Made by a program: the position numbers and the translations under genes. Positions 1-9,656 of a stretch of 64,000 bases of DNA are shown here, piece by piece (within the stretch, counting starts at the first letter, position 1; each line of letters begins with the position of its first letter). A model generated the notes under the pieces. It saw nothing but the letters and a program-made list of their open reading frames with translations. It was not told where the DNA came from and ran no database searches. The stretch comes from Endozoicomonas_A sp049275935 (GTDB taxonomy: Bacteria; Pseudomonadota; Gammaproteobacteria; Pseudomonadales; Endozoicomonadaceae), in assembly GCF_049275935.1 (NCBI RefSeq), contig NZ_CP184830.1, forward strand, positions 6,572,001 through 6,636,000, given 5' to 3'.

Positions 1-964
1 GCATGAAAAGGACATGAGCTTTCAACGCTGCATTCACATGATGAAGCATATTCAGGTTATGGGCAGAATAGAGACTCTCTCCTTCAGGCAGGAGTCCCAG
101 CTTCTGCAATTGCTCTTCAATAAACAAATGGCCGATCTCGGTCAGCTCAACCTGACGGGTCTTTTCATCCAGCAGGTAATGACCGGTTGGCTCTTCACCT
201 TCTCCGAGTTCTTCTTCCTGTTTTTTCAGCTGAGGAGCCAGTTTGTTCATCTGTTTGTAGAGTTCAGAGGAATCTTCCGCCGGACCGGAAATAATGAGTG
301 GCGTTCGGGCTTCATCAATCAGGATGGAGTCCACTTCGTCGACAACAGCATAGTGCAATTCACGCTGAAACTTATCTTCCTTGCGAAACGCCATATTGTC
401 ACGAAGATAATCGAAGCCAAACTCATTGTTGGTTCCGTAGGTAATGTCAGCTTGATAAGCAGCCCTTTTCTCCTCAGGAGACTGCTGGGGAACGACTACT
501 CCGACTGTCAGGCCAAGAAACTCATAAAGAGCACTCATCCACTGGGCGTCTCGACGAGCAAGATAGTCATTAACGGTAACAACATGAACACCCTTACCTG
601 TGATGGCATTCAGGTAAACAGGCAGTGTCGCCATCAGTGTCTTACCTTCACCGGTTCTCATCTCGGCGATGCGACCTTCGTGAAGAGTAATGCCACCGAT
701 CAGCTGGACATCAAAATGTCTCATGCCCATGCTGCGTTTACTGCCCTCTCTGACGACAGCAAAGGCCTCGGGCAGCAAGTCATCAAGATTTTCGCCTTGC
801 TGATAGCGATCCTTGAGGGACTGAGTCCGCCCCCTGAGCTCTTCATCATTGAGACCAGACAGTTGATCTTCCAGAGCATTGATCTGTTTGACCAGCTTGC
901 CCATGCGTTTCAGCTGGCGATCATTCCGGCTGCCGATAATTTTTTTGACTAACGAAGCTAACAT
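1..964 (-). CDS. secA: SecA preprotein translocase ATPase, N-terminal part (partial)
   Basis: ATPase motor that drives Sec-dependent protein export through SecYEG. The frame opens at an ATG at 964 and stays open to the window edge, giving the first 321 codons. The start reads MLASLVKKIIGSRNDRQLKR, a typical SecA N terminus. The Walker A region (MRTGEGKT), the VNDYLARRDA segment, TYGTNNEFGFDYLRDNM and the DEVDSILIDEARTPL motif (DEAD-like box) all follow in the usual order, so this is nucleotide-binding domain 1 plus the start of the preprotein cross-linking domain. It lies downstream of an M23 peptidase and lpxC on the same strand, an order familiar from pseudomonads. No SecM-like arrest peptide is visible upstream. 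The rest of the gene is outside the window. Confidence 0.97.
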   Translation of the reverse strand, partial: MLASLVKKIIGSRNDRQLKRMGKLVKQINALEDQLSGLNDEELRGRTQSLKDRYQQGENLDDLLPEAFAVVREGSKRSMGMRHFDVQLIGGITLHEGRIAEMRTGEGKTLMATLPVYLNAITGKGVHVVTVNDYLARRDAQWMSALYEFLGLTVGVVVPQQSPEEKRAAYQADITYGTNNEFGFDYLRDNMAFRKEDKFQRELHYAVVDEVDSILIDEARTPLIISGPAEDSSELYKQMNKLAPQLKKQEEELGEGEEPTGHYLLDEKTRQVELTEIGHLFIEEQLQKLGLLPEGESLYSAHNLNMLHHVNAALKAHVLFM

Positions 965-1411
965 AGATTGGTTACAGTCTCACTCTGATTCCGGGGCTGC
1001 CTCTCTTGCCGACAATCCCGGGTGGGCAGACAAGCTTAAGAACAGCCAAATATTCTATGACAATCACACAAAAGTCTCATCCATATTAGCTATAAATCTG
1101 GCCCTTAATGTTTTATAAGCCATAAACGTAAAGCTTAAGATGGTTTTTTATTGACTGACGTCAACGCCAGACGCTTGCAACAATCTGGATTAAAGGCAGA
1201 AAAATCCAAACCTTACAGACATTTACACTCATCAGTAAAGGATATAGGGACTGGAAAGAAGTCTTTCAAGGGAAGAGCGCTACTTTTTCGCTGACAACTC
1301 GCAGGATCAGCACTGAATAATCGGGCAGTGAGATTCATCGAAAAAACAAGTCATGAAAAAGGATCGGAAATACCAGCAATATGAGGAGCGCTTTGTTCTT
1401 GTCAGGAAAGA
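965..1411. other. Intergenic region between M23 peptidase gene and secA
   Basis: About 447 bases without a convincing gene. It should hold the 3' end of the peptidase transcript and the secA promoter and leader. The part near 1080-1140 is AT-rich and has several TATAAT-like hexamers on the minus strand, but none pairs with a clear -35 element. I see no strong terminator hairpin and no secM-like reading frame. Confidence 0.5.
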
Positions 1412-2347
1412 TCACTTGCTTGCCCGATAAATGTAGCGCTGTGGATCCACATGCTTACCATTGCGAATCACTTCAAAGTGAACATGCGGCCCTGTTGAAC
1501 GACCTGTGCTTCCTACTTTAGCAATAACCTGACCTCGAGTAACGATGTCGCCCACCTTGACTTCGTTGGAATAATTGTGCGCATATCGTGTCACATAGCC
1601 ATTAACATGGTTAACCTCAACCATAAGCCCATAGCCAGAGCGATCACCTGACCAGGTCACGACACCGGCAGCCACAGCAATAATGTCAGAACCATTTACA
1701 GCGGCCATATCAATACCTGAATGCCAGGATAATTTTCCGGTAAAAGGATCTGCTCTCTGACCAAAACGAGAAGAAAGCCAACCTTTCTTGACAGGAAGCC
1801 CTGCCACAAAGACATCATTACTCATGGTCCTGTTAGAGACCAGGCTGGTCAGAATATCAAACTGCTGCTCTCTGCTGTCTATCTGCTCAGAAAGTTGATC
1901 AATAGCATCAATAAGCGGGGGCATTGAATAGATAGATTCATTGGAAGGCAGCGCTTCCGGGCCACCAATAGCCGGCACTTCATCGAAGAAAAACTCGCCA
2001 TCATCCAGTTTCGCAGCAATGGTTAGTCTCTCGCCAACAGCATCCAGTCGGGTAATCCGCCCTTGTAACTCTGCCAGACGAATGGTCAGGGCATCAATTT
2101 GACGTTCTGCAGCAAAACGAACATTTTCAACTTCTTTTCTCTGTCCGCTCAGGACTGTCCGCCATTCTTGCAAGCCCTCTTCAGTCAGGACAACGCCAGA
2201 TTTCGAATTGAGGAAAAGATAGGTAATACCCCCACCCAGCATCATGCAGAGAAAAACCGCGGAAAAAGCAGCCAGTGCCAGCCGCTTGCTTGTGACTCTG
2301 AACGATTGTGTTCGAGAGTGATCTTGCTTTACAACAATGACTTTCAT
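1412..2347 (-). CDS. M23 family metallopeptidase with N-terminal membrane anchor
   Basis: Predicted murein endopeptidase or division-associated LytM factor, 311 residues. One transmembrane segment lies at about residues 25-47 (ending in LGGGITYLFL), a coiled-coil-like stretch at about 60-110, and a LytM/M23 domain in the last 130 residues. Zinc-site motifs are present: WHSGIDMA (His and Asp) and HVHFEV near the C terminus, so the enzyme looks catalytically competent. The gene sits between lpxC and secA, as does a similar peptidase gene in Pseudomonas. The substrate is presumably cross-linked peptidoglycan in the periplasm. Whether it is an enzyme or an amidase activator cannot be told from sequence, but the intact ligands favour an enzyme. 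Confidence 0.88.
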   Translation of the reverse strand: MKVIVVKQDHSRTQSFRVTSKRLALAAFSAVFLCMMLGGGITYLFLNSKSGVVLTEEGLQEWRTVLSGQRKEVENVRFAAERQIDALTIRLAELQGRITRLDAVGERLTIAAKLDDGEFFFDEVPAIGGPEALPSNESIYSMPPLIDAIDQLSEQIDSREQQFDILTSLVSNRTMSNDVFVAGLPVKKGWLSSRFGQRADPFTGKLSWHSGIDMAAVNGSDIIAVAAGVVTWSGDRSGYGLMVEVNHVNGYVTRYAHNYSNEVKVGDIVTRGQVIAKVGSTGRSTGPHVHFEVIRNGKHVDPQRYIYRASK

Positions 2348-2695
2348 TCTAGGAAGCCCTGTACTCCCAATGATTCAACCTTATTAACTCATTATCATGG
2401 AAATCACTGCTCATCACCCGGGCTTCAATGCAAAAGGCGTTAGAGCGTCATATCCACATCCTGTCTTGAAACAGGATAGCGCTATTCAGTCATGGAGAAT
2501 CGACACAACCATGTCAGCAATATTTGACCCTGGTAAAAAAGTCACTTTGCTGTCGTTCTCCCACATTCTTGTTTTCTTCACTCTTGATGGTTTTCAGATT
2601 CAGGTAAATCTTTAAAAACCAGATGCCTCATTTAACCAGCACAGATTCCAAAAAAGGTCGCTTCTGCGACCTTCAATGAAAGGTGACTATATGAG
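2348..2695. other. Intergenic region between lpxC and the M23 peptidase gene
   Basis: About 348 bases. It contains the lpxC terminator at its high-coordinate end and presumably the peptidase promoter. A 72-codon plus-strand frame is open here (2397-2615), but it has no recognisable family signature. In pseudomonads a DUF721 gene occupies this slot on the opposite strand; this frame does not resemble DUF721. Confidence 0.45.
2648..2673 (-). terminator. Intrinsic terminator downstream of lpxC
   Basis: On the minus strand an 8-bp perfect stem (AAGGTCGC / GCGACCTT) closes a four-base loop (AGAA) and runs into six consecutive T. It starts about 20 bases after the lpxC stop codon. It probably ends the dcw-lpxC transcript and separates it from the peptidase-secA unit. 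Confidence 0.85.
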
Positions 2696-3610
2696 TTAAG
2701 CAGTAACCGCAGCCGGCTTAAGGTAGGAAATCGGTGCCACTTCAGTATCCTCAAATGTCACTACTTCCCAGGCTTTTTCATTCTCCAGCAGAGAACGGAC
2801 CAGCTTATTGTTTAATTCGTGCCCGGACTTGTAGCCAACGAACTGGCCAACCAGACTATTACCTAATAGGTACAGATCACCGATGGCGTCCAGAATCTTG
2901 TGTTTAACCAGCTCATCATGGTAGCGCAATCCGTCTTCGTTAAGAATACGGTAGTCATCAACCACTACAACGTTGTCAACACTGCCTCCCAAAGCCAGAT
3001 TCTGTGAACGCAGATACTCAACGTCACGCATGAATCCGAAGGTACGGGCACGGCTGACTTCTTTTACGAAAGAAGTACTGGAAAAATCAATCTCAGAGGT
3101 CTGTGAACGACCTTTGAAAACAGGGTGGTCAAAATAGATAGTAAAACTGACTTTGAAGCCGTCATAAGGCTTGAAAGTAGCTGTTTTCTCACCATCAGTG
3201 ACGGTCACTTCTTTCTTGATACGAATAAATTTCTTGGCTGCCTCCTGCTCCTGAATACCAGCAGACTGGATCAGGAAAACAAAAGGTCCCGCACTACCGT
3301 CCATGATCGGAACTTCATGGGCGCTCAATTCGACATAGGCATTGTCGATTCCCAGACCAGCCATTGCCGAAAGCAGGTGTTCAACGGTGTCTACCCGAAC
3401 ACCGTCTTTCTGCAAAGAGGTACACAGGGTAGTTTCTCCGACATTTTCTGCACGAGCAGGAATTTCCACCACAGGATCAAGATCTGTGCGACAGAAGATA
3501 ATGCCGGTATCGACGGGAGCCGGCTTAAGAGTCAAATAGACCTTTTCACCGGAATGTAACCCCACTCCCGTAGCTCGAATAATATTTTTCAGGGTACGCT
3601 GTCTGATCAT
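2696..3610 (-). CDS. lpxC: UDP-3-O-acyl-N-acetylglucosamine deacetylase
   Basis: Zinc-dependent deacetylase that performs the committed step of lipid A synthesis in the cytoplasm. I chose the ATG at 3610 (304 residues), because MIRQRTLKNIIRATGVGLHS is the standard LpxC start; an upstream in-frame TTG at 3634 would add eight residues. The family landmarks are present: TVEHLLSAMAGLGIDN with the first zinc histidine, YHDELVKHKILDAIGDLYLLG with the HKxxD metal site, and SGHELNNKL with the catalytic histidine. The gene lies 69 bases after ftsZ and is followed by a strong intrinsic terminator, so it closes the dcw run as in other gammaproteobacteria. Confidence 0.97.
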   Translation of the reverse strand: MIRQRTLKNIIRATGVGLHSGEKVYLTLKPAPVDTGIIFCRTDLDPVVEIPARAENVGETTLCTSLQKDGVRVDTVEHLLSAMAGLGIDNAYVELSAHEVPIMDGSAGPFVFLIQSAGIQEQEAAKKFIRIKKEVTVTDGEKTATFKPYDGFKVSFTIYFDHPVFKGRSQTSEIDFSSTSFVKEVSRARTFGFMRDVEYLRSQNLALGGSVDNVVVVDDYRILNEDGLRYHDELVKHKILDAIGDLYLLGNSLVGQFVGYKSGHELNNKLVRSLLENEKAWEVVTFEDTEVAPISYLKPAAVTA

Positions 3611-3703
3611 GATAACGCTATTCCGCGACCTCAAAGGCCCCTGTTATTTGAATGCAACGACTCATTGTAACAAAAGTTACACATGACACAACCGGTCATT
3701 GAT

Positions 3704-4897
3704 TCAATCAGCCTGTCGGCGCAAAAACGCCGGTACATCCAGGTAATCCACATTGTCAGTTGATGGTGCTTGCCTGCGGGGCTTTTCAGCTTCCTCTACC
3801 TCGGGCTGTTCAGCTGCTTTTTTGCGAACATGAGGAGGAATATCAAGCTCCTTGAGGTTCAGGGTACCGTCTGGACGGGTCGCCCTTGGCTTGGAACCAT
3901 CAACCACCTTAAGGGACTGTTCCTGCTTTTCGTCACTGTCTCCCAGACCAGTGGCAACAACAGTCACTCTTAATTCATCCGTCATTTCCGGATCGATAAC
4001 TGTACCTACTACAGTGGTGGCATTATCGGAAGCAAATTCACGAACAGTGTCACCCACTTCATGAAATTCACCCACAGAAAGATCGAGACCAGCAGTAATA
4101 TTAACCAACACTCCGCGAGCCCCCTGAAGGTTGACGTCTTCCAGGAGAGGACTTCGGATAGCTCGCTCGGCCGCTTCAATCGCTCTGTTGCTGCCTGTGG
4201 CTGAACCTGTACCCATCATAGCCATGCCCATTTCAGACATAACAGTCCGGACGTCAGCAAAGTCAACATTAATCAGGCCGTCACGGGTAATCAATTCTGA
4301 AATACCCTGAACTGCGCCCAGCAGTACGTCATTTGCTGCACCAAAAGCGTTCAGCAAACTGACATCACGACCCAAAACAGGCAGAAGATTCTCATTAGGA
4401 ATACAGACCAGGGAGTCTACGCTCTCTTTTAACTGATTCAGCCCCTCTTCAGCCACTGTCATTCTGCGGCGACCTTCAAAAGAAAACGGCTTGGTCACCA
4501 CCGCTACGGTCAGAGCCCCCATCTCTCTGGCAATTTCAGCCACAACCGGAGCAGCACCGGTACCTGTACCTCCTCCCATACCGGCAGTGATGAAAACCAT
4601 GTCAGAGCCCGCCAACACTTCAGAAATACGGTCTCTGTCTTCCATCGCTGCATCACGACCGACCTCCGGATTTGCTCCAGCCCCGAGGCCACGAGTAATA
4701 TTGGCTCCCAGTTGCAGATGGGTATGAGCCTGAAGGTGCTGTTTTTTCAGAGCCTGGGCATCCGTATTAGCACAGATAAACTCAACACCTTCCAGCCGAC
4801 TGTTCAACATGTGGCAGACTGCATTACCGCCACCGCCACCTACGCCTACAACCTTTATCACCGCTTCCTGCGGAACATTATCCACCAGTTCAAACAT
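3704..4897 (-). CDS. ftsZ: Cell division protein FtsZ
   Basis: Tubulin-like GTPase that forms the division ring, 397 residues. The glycine-rich GTP-binding signature GGGTGTGAAP is at about residue 107, and the N-terminal VVGVGGGGGNAV loop is intact. The C-terminal tail is LDVPAFLRRQ, the conserved peptide that binds FtsA and ZipA, after a charged variable linker (about 318-380). Located between ftsA and lpxC, 174 bases from ftsA, which may leave room for an extra promoter. Confidence 0.98.
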   Translation of the reverse strand: MFELVDNVPQEAVIKVVGVGGGGGNAVCHMLNSRLEGVEFICANTDAQALKKQHLQAHTHLQLGANITRGLGAGANPEVGRDAAMEDRDRISEVLAGSDMVFITAGMGGGTGTGAAPVVAEIAREMGALTVAVVTKPFSFEGRRRMTVAEEGLNQLKESVDSLVCIPNENLLPVLGRDVSLLNAFGAANDVLLGAVQGISELITRDGLINVDFADVRTVMSEMGMAMMGTGSATGSNRAIEAAERAIRSPLLEDVNLQGARGVLVNITAGLDLSVGEFHEVGDTVREFASDNATTVVGTVIDPEMTDELRVTVVATGLGDSDEKQEQSLKVVDGSKPRATRPDGTLNLKELDIPPHVRKKAAEQPEVEEAEKPRRQAPSTDNVDYLDVPAFLRRQAD

Positions 4898-5071
4898 GGC
4901 TCTCTCCTTTCTGTCACCGTAAACAGGATATTTTCTGAATATTAAATGCCATTAAACTTCAATCACTTTCCTGCAGGAACACCCTGCATGCAGTGTGCTC
5001 CTGTTTAGCCAATGACAATCAGCCATTGCCTTCTGCAGGATTAATTCTGTTGATTGCTACCCAACCCTCAA

Positions 5072-6322
5072 TCAGAATTGACCTTGAAACCATTTTTTAA
5101 GCCGATTGAACAGACTTTCTTCCTGTCTGCTGAAACTGGCCGTTTCCCTTCGCCCTTCCTGTTGAGCTTTCAAACCATAGTGAAGCAGGCCGACACCTGT
5201 TGCATAAATAGGATTACAAACGACATCTGTCAACCCCTGAATGGCCTGAGGCATGCCGAGCCTGACCGGCATGTGAAAAATTTCTTCTGCCAGATCTACG
5301 GCACCCTCCATTTTGGACGTACCACCCGTCAGCACGATACCGGCCGGAATGAGATCTTCAAAACCACTTCGTCTCAATTCCGCCTGAATCAGTGTAAACA
5401 GCTCGTCGTATCTTGGCTCAACCACCTCTGCCAGCGACTGTCGAGACAGCTCTCTGGCTGCCCTGTCTCCAACACTCGGAACCTTGATCATATCTTCAGC
5501 ACGCGCCAGTTGGGTAAGAGCGCAGGCATATTTGATCTTAAGTTCTTCAGCATGCTGAGTGGGTGTTCTCAGAGCCATGGCAATATCATTGGTGACCTGA
5601 TCACCCGCTATAGGAATAACTGCCGTATGTCGTATGGCTCCCTCAGTGAAGATAGCAATATCGGTGGTGCCACCTCCAATATCAACCATGCACACACCGA
5701 GCTCTTTCTCATCTTCTGAAAGCACTGAATAGCTCGAAGCCAACTGCTCCAGAATAATGTCGTCTACTTCAAGACCACATCGTTTAATACAGTTCTCAAT
5801 ATTCTGCGCTGCATTGACAGCACAGGTCACCAGATGCACTTTCGCTTCCAGACGCACTCCTGACATGCCCAATGGTTCCTTCACACCTTCCTGGGTATCA
5901 ATCACATATTCCTGAGGCAAAATATGAAGAATTCGCTGATCTGCCGGAATAGCAACAGCCTGGGCGGCATCAATCACCCTGTCAATATCGGCACTGGTAA
6001 CCTCTCTCTCCCTGATAGCAACAATTCCGTGGGAGTTCAGGCTGCGTATATGATTACCTGCGATGCCGGCGTAAACGGAGTGAATCTGACAACCGGCCAT
6101 CAACTCAGCCTCTTCCACCGCCCTTTTTATGGCATGGACTGTAGAGTCAATATTGACAACAACACCACGCTTCAGACCCCGTGAGGTATGTGAGCCGATC
6201 CCGATCACTTCCAGCTGGCCATCTGCGGTTATCTCACCGACGATCGCTACAACTTTGGAAGTTCCAATGTCGAGTCCGACTATTAAATTTCCGTTATCTG
6301 CCGCTGTCATGGCATCTATCAT
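5072..6322 (-). CDS. ftsA: Cell division protein FtsA
   Basis: Actin-like ATPase that tethers FtsZ to the inner membrane, 416 residues. The phosphate-1 motif VGLDIGTSKVVAIVGE, the phosphate-2 motif MVDIGGGTTDIAIF and the adenosine motif GIVLTGGTSKMEG are present in order. The C-terminal amphipathic membrane helix is FNRLKKWFQGQF. An ATG four codons downstream (MTAADNG) is an equally plausible start; neither has a clear ribosome binding site. It lies between ftsQ and ftsZ in the normal dcw order. Confidence 0.97.
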   Translation of the reverse strand: MIDAMTAADNGNLIVGLDIGTSKVVAIVGEITADGQLEVIGIGSHTSRGLKRGVVVNIDSTVHAIKRAVEEAELMAGCQIHSVYAGIAGNHIRSLNSHGIVAIREREVTSADIDRVIDAAQAVAIPADQRILHILPQEYVIDTQEGVKEPLGMSGVRLEAKVHLVTCAVNAAQNIENCIKRCGLEVDDIILEQLASSYSVLSEDEKELGVCMVDIGGGTTDIAIFTEGAIRHTAVIPIAGDQVTNDIAMALRTPTQHAEELKIKYACALTQLARAEDMIKVPSVGDRAARELSRQSLAEVVEPRYDELFTLIQAELRRSGFEDLIPAGIVLTGGTSKMEGAVDLAEEIFHMPVRLGMPQAIQGLTDVVCNPIYATGVGLLHYGLKAQQEGRRETASFSRQEESLFNRLKKWFQGQF

Positions 6323-6407
6323 CCCAAACCACTCTGACCAAAATAGTCAGTGCGCCGAACCCACTACTCCAGTGTTGCCACGAAAACGCATAATGACGTT
6401 TTCATGA

Positions 6408-7181
6408 CTATTTCCAGGCCACCGAAGCCCCATTCAAATAGCGCAAGTCAACGCGCTTTACATCCTGCCAGCGATCATCGAGCCTTGCATAATACAACCT
6501 GATAAAACGCTGCAATCTTTCCATTCTGCGATCACGCCCGAGATTGACATCAACGTGATCTACTTTCAGCCACCAGGAATCCGTTGTACTGAGCCGCAAC
6601 TCTCTAACGGCAACTCCCAGGGGCCTGATCACCTGACTAAACGCCAGGTATTGCTGCATTACATCCTGAGAACGATCCTCCACCCCTGACAGCTTTGGCA
6701 GCTTACTGAAGGCCTCCAGAGATCCCGGTCTGAAAACTTCTCCGTCTTCATCAATCAAACCGTCATCCTGCCAACGGGCAATCGGTTTTCGCTCTTCCAG
6801 ACTGACGATCAGAGTATCCGGCCACTCACGTCGCAGACTGGCTTCCCTTACCCAGGGCATATCCAGGACAGCCCTTCTCATCTCTTCCAGGTCAAGGTAA
6901 AAAAACCGATTGACCAACCAGGGGGCCAGCTGTTTTTCAACATCACCACGTTCCAGATAATTGAACGTAGAACGCACTTCCACCCGTGCTATCGGCTGAT
7001 TAACCCACATCATCAATGTCGGCCAAATCCAGAGCAAAGACACGGCCAGAACACAGATGACAGTCAATCCTAACCAGCGTCTCCACAATCCGGGCCGAGC
7101 CAGCTTTTTCTCTATTCCCCGACTCGCCCCACGACCGCGCCTGCCAGAGTCGTCAAGTGGCTTCTGATTCAGTTTGAACAA
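6408..7181 (-). CDS. ftsQ: Cell division protein FtsQ
   Basis: Bitopic divisome protein that bridges early and late components, 257 residues. A basic cytoplasmic tail precedes a single transmembrane segment (LGLTVICVLAVSLLWIWP, about 39-56). A POTRA domain follows (VNQPIARVEVRSTF onward) and then the FtsQ domain. The start overlaps the end of ddlB by 29 bases, so translation is probably coupled. Order ddlB-ftsQ-ftsA matches most gammaproteobacteria. Confidence 0.94.
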   Translation of the reverse strand: MFKLNQKPLDDSGRRGRGASRGIEKKLARPGLWRRWLGLTVICVLAVSLLWIWPTLMMWVNQPIARVEVRSTFNYLERGDVEKQLAPWLVNRFFYLDLEEMRRAVLDMPWVREASLRREWPDTLIVSLEERKPIARWQDDGLIDEDGEVFRPGSLEAFSKLPKLSGVEDRSQDVMQQYLAFSQVIRPLGVAVRELRLSTTDSWWLKVDHVDVNLGRDRRMERLQRFIRLYYARLDDRWQDVKRVDLRYLNGASVAWK

Positions 7182-8181
7182 GCTCTTTGCTTCCCTTTAT
7201 TCCTCCACCCTCTTTCTGACGAGCCGGTAACAGGGACGACTTCAGAATCTCCAGAACCAATATTTCAAAGCTCAAACCCACTGACTTTCCGGCCATAGGA
7301 ACAAGACTCGTTTCAGTCATACCAGGTACAGTATTTGCCTCAAGCAGCCAGAAGCGTCCTCTTTCGTCCTGCATAAAGTCGACTCGACCCCAACCAGAGC
7401 AGCCCAGCGTTTCAAAAGCGGTCAGTGCCAGAGCCTGAAGTTCTTGCTCCTTGCTTTCAGACAGACCACTGGGTAAGTGGTATTGAGTATTTCCTGAAAC
7501 ATATTTAGCGTCATAGTCATAAAAAGACTCTGCCGATTCGATTCGAATAGCAGGCAAAGGCTGACCATTGAGAATCGAAACCGTATATTCAGGACCATCA
7601 ATAAACTGCTCCACCAGCACAGAACCACCGTATTTTGAAGCCTGCTCCCAGGCTGGCAACAGATCCTGCTCCCGATCAACCCTTGTAATCCCCACGCTGG
7701 AGCCTTCCAGACTGGGCTTTACAAAAGCCGGCAATATCTCTGCACAGCAATCAAGGTTTTCAGCCTGCTCAATCAGCATAAAGTCCGGGGTGGGTAAACC
7801 AACCGCTTGCCAGAGCAGTTTGCTTCTGTATTTGTCCATGGCCAATGCTGAAGACATAATGTCACTGCCCGCATAAGGAATATCCATTTGATCAAGCAGT
7901 CCCTGCACCGTACCATCCTCACCGCGGGGACCATGCAAAGCAATAAAAACGCGATCAGGCTTCTGTTCCACCAGCTGTGAGACCAGCCCCTCGATTGGAT
8001 CAATAAGACAACAATCTATGCCACTGGTTTTCAGGGCTTCAAAGATTCGCTTACCGGATGCAAGACTTACTTCCCGCTCAGCTGAACAACCACCCAGTAA
8101 TACCGCGACTTTACCGAATACTCTTTTAAGCTCATCACTGTCTGCATCAATGGCAACTTGACCCTGGTCCTGGCTATACAT
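7153..8181 (-). CDS. ddlB: D-alanine--D-alanine ligase B
   Basis: ATP-grasp ligase that makes the D-Ala-D-Ala dipeptide for the peptidoglycan stem, 342 residues. The N-terminal domain has KVAVLLGGCSAEREVSLASG, followed by HGPRGEDGTVQGLLD. The ATP-grasp part has VKPSLEGSSVGI, the omega-loop region and the metal-binding LLEANTVPGMTETS. It begins two bases after the murC stop and overlaps ftsQ. The C-terminal extension of about 30 residues is longer than usual and poorly conserved in type. An N-terminal extension of about 22 residues precedes the domain. Confidence 0.96.
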   Translation of the reverse strand: MYSQDQGQVAIDADSDELKRVFGKVAVLLGGCSAEREVSLASGKRIFEALKTSGIDCCLIDPIEGLVSQLVEQKPDRVFIALHGPRGEDGTVQGLLDQMDIPYAGSDIMSSALAMDKYRSKLLWQAVGLPTPDFMLIEQAENLDCCAEILPAFVKPSLEGSSVGITRVDREQDLLPAWEQASKYGGSVLVEQFIDGPEYTVSILNGQPLPAIRIESAESFYDYDAKYVSGNTQYHLPSGLSESKEQELQALALTAFETLGCSGWGRVDFMQDERGRFWLLEANTVPGMTETSLVPMAGKSVGLSFEILVLEILKSSLLPARQKEGGGIKGSKELVQTESEAT

Positions 8182-8183
8182 CT

Positions 8184-9656
8184 TTAAGCTACCTTTCCGT
8201 CCTGAATTATATCGTCCAGTTTTTCACCCAGCTCTGTTGTCAGTCTCACAGCCAAAGCACCGATATCTCCGGCCCCCTGGGTCAAAACCAGGTCATTGTC
8301 TTCAACAACACCTTGCAAAACAGTACTAACTTCATCAGGACTGGAGATAAAGATAGGCTCCAGCTGGCCTCTTTGACGAATACTTCGACAGAGGCTTCGT
8401 GTATCTGCACCCGGAATCGGCTCTTCTCCTGCCGGATAGACTTCCATCAAAAGTAAGACATCCACCTGGGACAGCACCTCAACGAAATCTTCGTAAAGAT
8501 CCCGGGTTCTCGAATAGCGGTGTGGCTGATAAACCATAACCAGCCGCCTGTCTGGCCATCCAGCGCGGATAGCCTTGATCGTTGCCGCCACCTCTGTCGG
8601 GTGGTGCCCATAATCATCAACGAGCATCATCTGGGCAGACTCAGTCTGAAAGTACCCCTGCACCTGGAATCGTCTGCCAACACCCTGGAACTGCCTGAGT
8701 CCTTCACAGATCACTTCATCAGGCATTCCTTCATCCGATGCAACTATAAAAGTGGCAAGTGCATTGAGAACATTGTGACGACCTGGAATATTCAGCTCAA
8801 CTTTTACCTTTTTATTGCCTTTAGATTTCCGCTCCAGCTCAAAAGAGGTCTTCATACCCTTTTGCTGAATATTAACAGCCCGGAAATCGGCCCCCTCACT
8901 TTCACCATAAGTAATAACTTGTCGTTTAATTAATGGTAACAGTTCTTTTACCACAGGGCAGTCTGTACAGACCACAGCCAGACCATAAAATGGCAGGTTG
9001 TGAAGAAAACTCACAAAGGTTTTCTTTAACTTGTCAAAGCTTCCTTCATAGGTAGCCATATGATCTGCATCAATGTTGGTGACAATAGAAACCATCGGTT
9101 GCAGATGCAGGAAAGATGCATCTGACTCATCCGCTTCTGCCACGAGGTAGCGACTGCCTCCCAGCTTGGCATTGGTACCGGCTGAATTCAGACGACCGCC
9201 AATCACAAAAGTAGGATCCAGACCACCATAGCCCAACACCGAGGCCAACAGACTGGTCGTGGTAGTCTTGCCGTGGGTGCCTGCCACTGCGATACCATGA
9301 CGGTAGCGCATCAGTTCCGCCAGCATCTCAGCTCTGGGGACTACGGGTACACGCAGCTCTCTTGCCGTAACCACTTCTGGATTCTCCGAAGCGACTGCTG
9401 TAGAAGTGACCACTACATCCGCCCCCTCAACATTCGCAGCTTGATGACCAATAAAGACTTTAATTCCCTGATCTTCCAAACGTTGGGTTACCGGTGAGCG
9501 TTGAATATCTGATCCAGAGATCTGATACCCCTGGTTCTTAAGCACTTCTGCGATGCCGCACATGCCCGAACCACCTATGCCAACAAAATGAATATTTTTT
9601 ATACGACGCATTTCAGGTATAGGAGCCACAGGAAAAATAGGCTTATTAGCGGGCAT
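8184..9656 (-). CDS. murC: UDP-N-acetylmuramate--L-alanine ligase
   Basis: Cytoplasmic Mur ligase that adds the first stem residue, L-alanine, 490 residues from the ATG at 9656 (MPANKPIFP). A longer frame starts at 9680, but that would run deeper into murG. The N-terminal Rossmann motif is HFVGIGGSGMCGIAEVL. The ATP-binding loop is GTHGKTTTTSLLA, followed by EADESDASFLHL and NIDADHMATY. Overlaps the end of murG by 11 bases and is followed after two bases by ddlB. Confidence 0.97.
   Translation of the reverse strand: MPANKPIFPVAPIPEMRRIKNIHFVGIGGSGMCGIAEVLKNQGYQISGSDIQRSPVTQRLEDQGIKVFIGHQAANVEGADVVVTSTAVASENPEVVTARELRVPVVPRAEMLAELMRYRHGIAVAGTHGKTTTTSLLASVLGYGGLDPTFVIGGRLNSAGTNAKLGGSRYLVAEADESDASFLHLQPMVSIVTNIDADHMATYEGSFDKLKKTFVSFLHNLPFYGLAVVCTDCPVVKELLPLIKRQVITYGESEGADFRAVNIQQKGMKTSFELERKSKGNKKVKVELNIPGRHNVLNALATFIVASDEGMPDEVICEGLRQFQGVGRRFQVQGYFQTESAQMMLVDDYGHHPTEVAATIKAIRAGWPDRRLVMVYQPHRYSRTRDLYEDFVEVLSQVDVLLLMEVYPAGEEPIPGADTRSLCRSIRQRGQLEPIFISSPDEVSTVLQGVVEDNDLVLTQGAGDIGALAVRLTTELGEKLDDIIQDGKVA

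Noticed and set aside
965..1411. Possible SecM-type arrest peptide upstream of secA
   Set aside because: No exported reading frame with an arrest motif is found; the upstream gene is an M23 peptidase.
2397..2615. 72-codon plus-strand frame between lpxC and the M23 gene, considered as DUF721
   Set aside because: The sequence shows none of the DUF721 features, and there is no ribosome binding site.
5054..5719. 221-codon plus-strand frame opposite ftsA
   Set aside because: It is fully antisense to a clear ftsA gene and has no family features.
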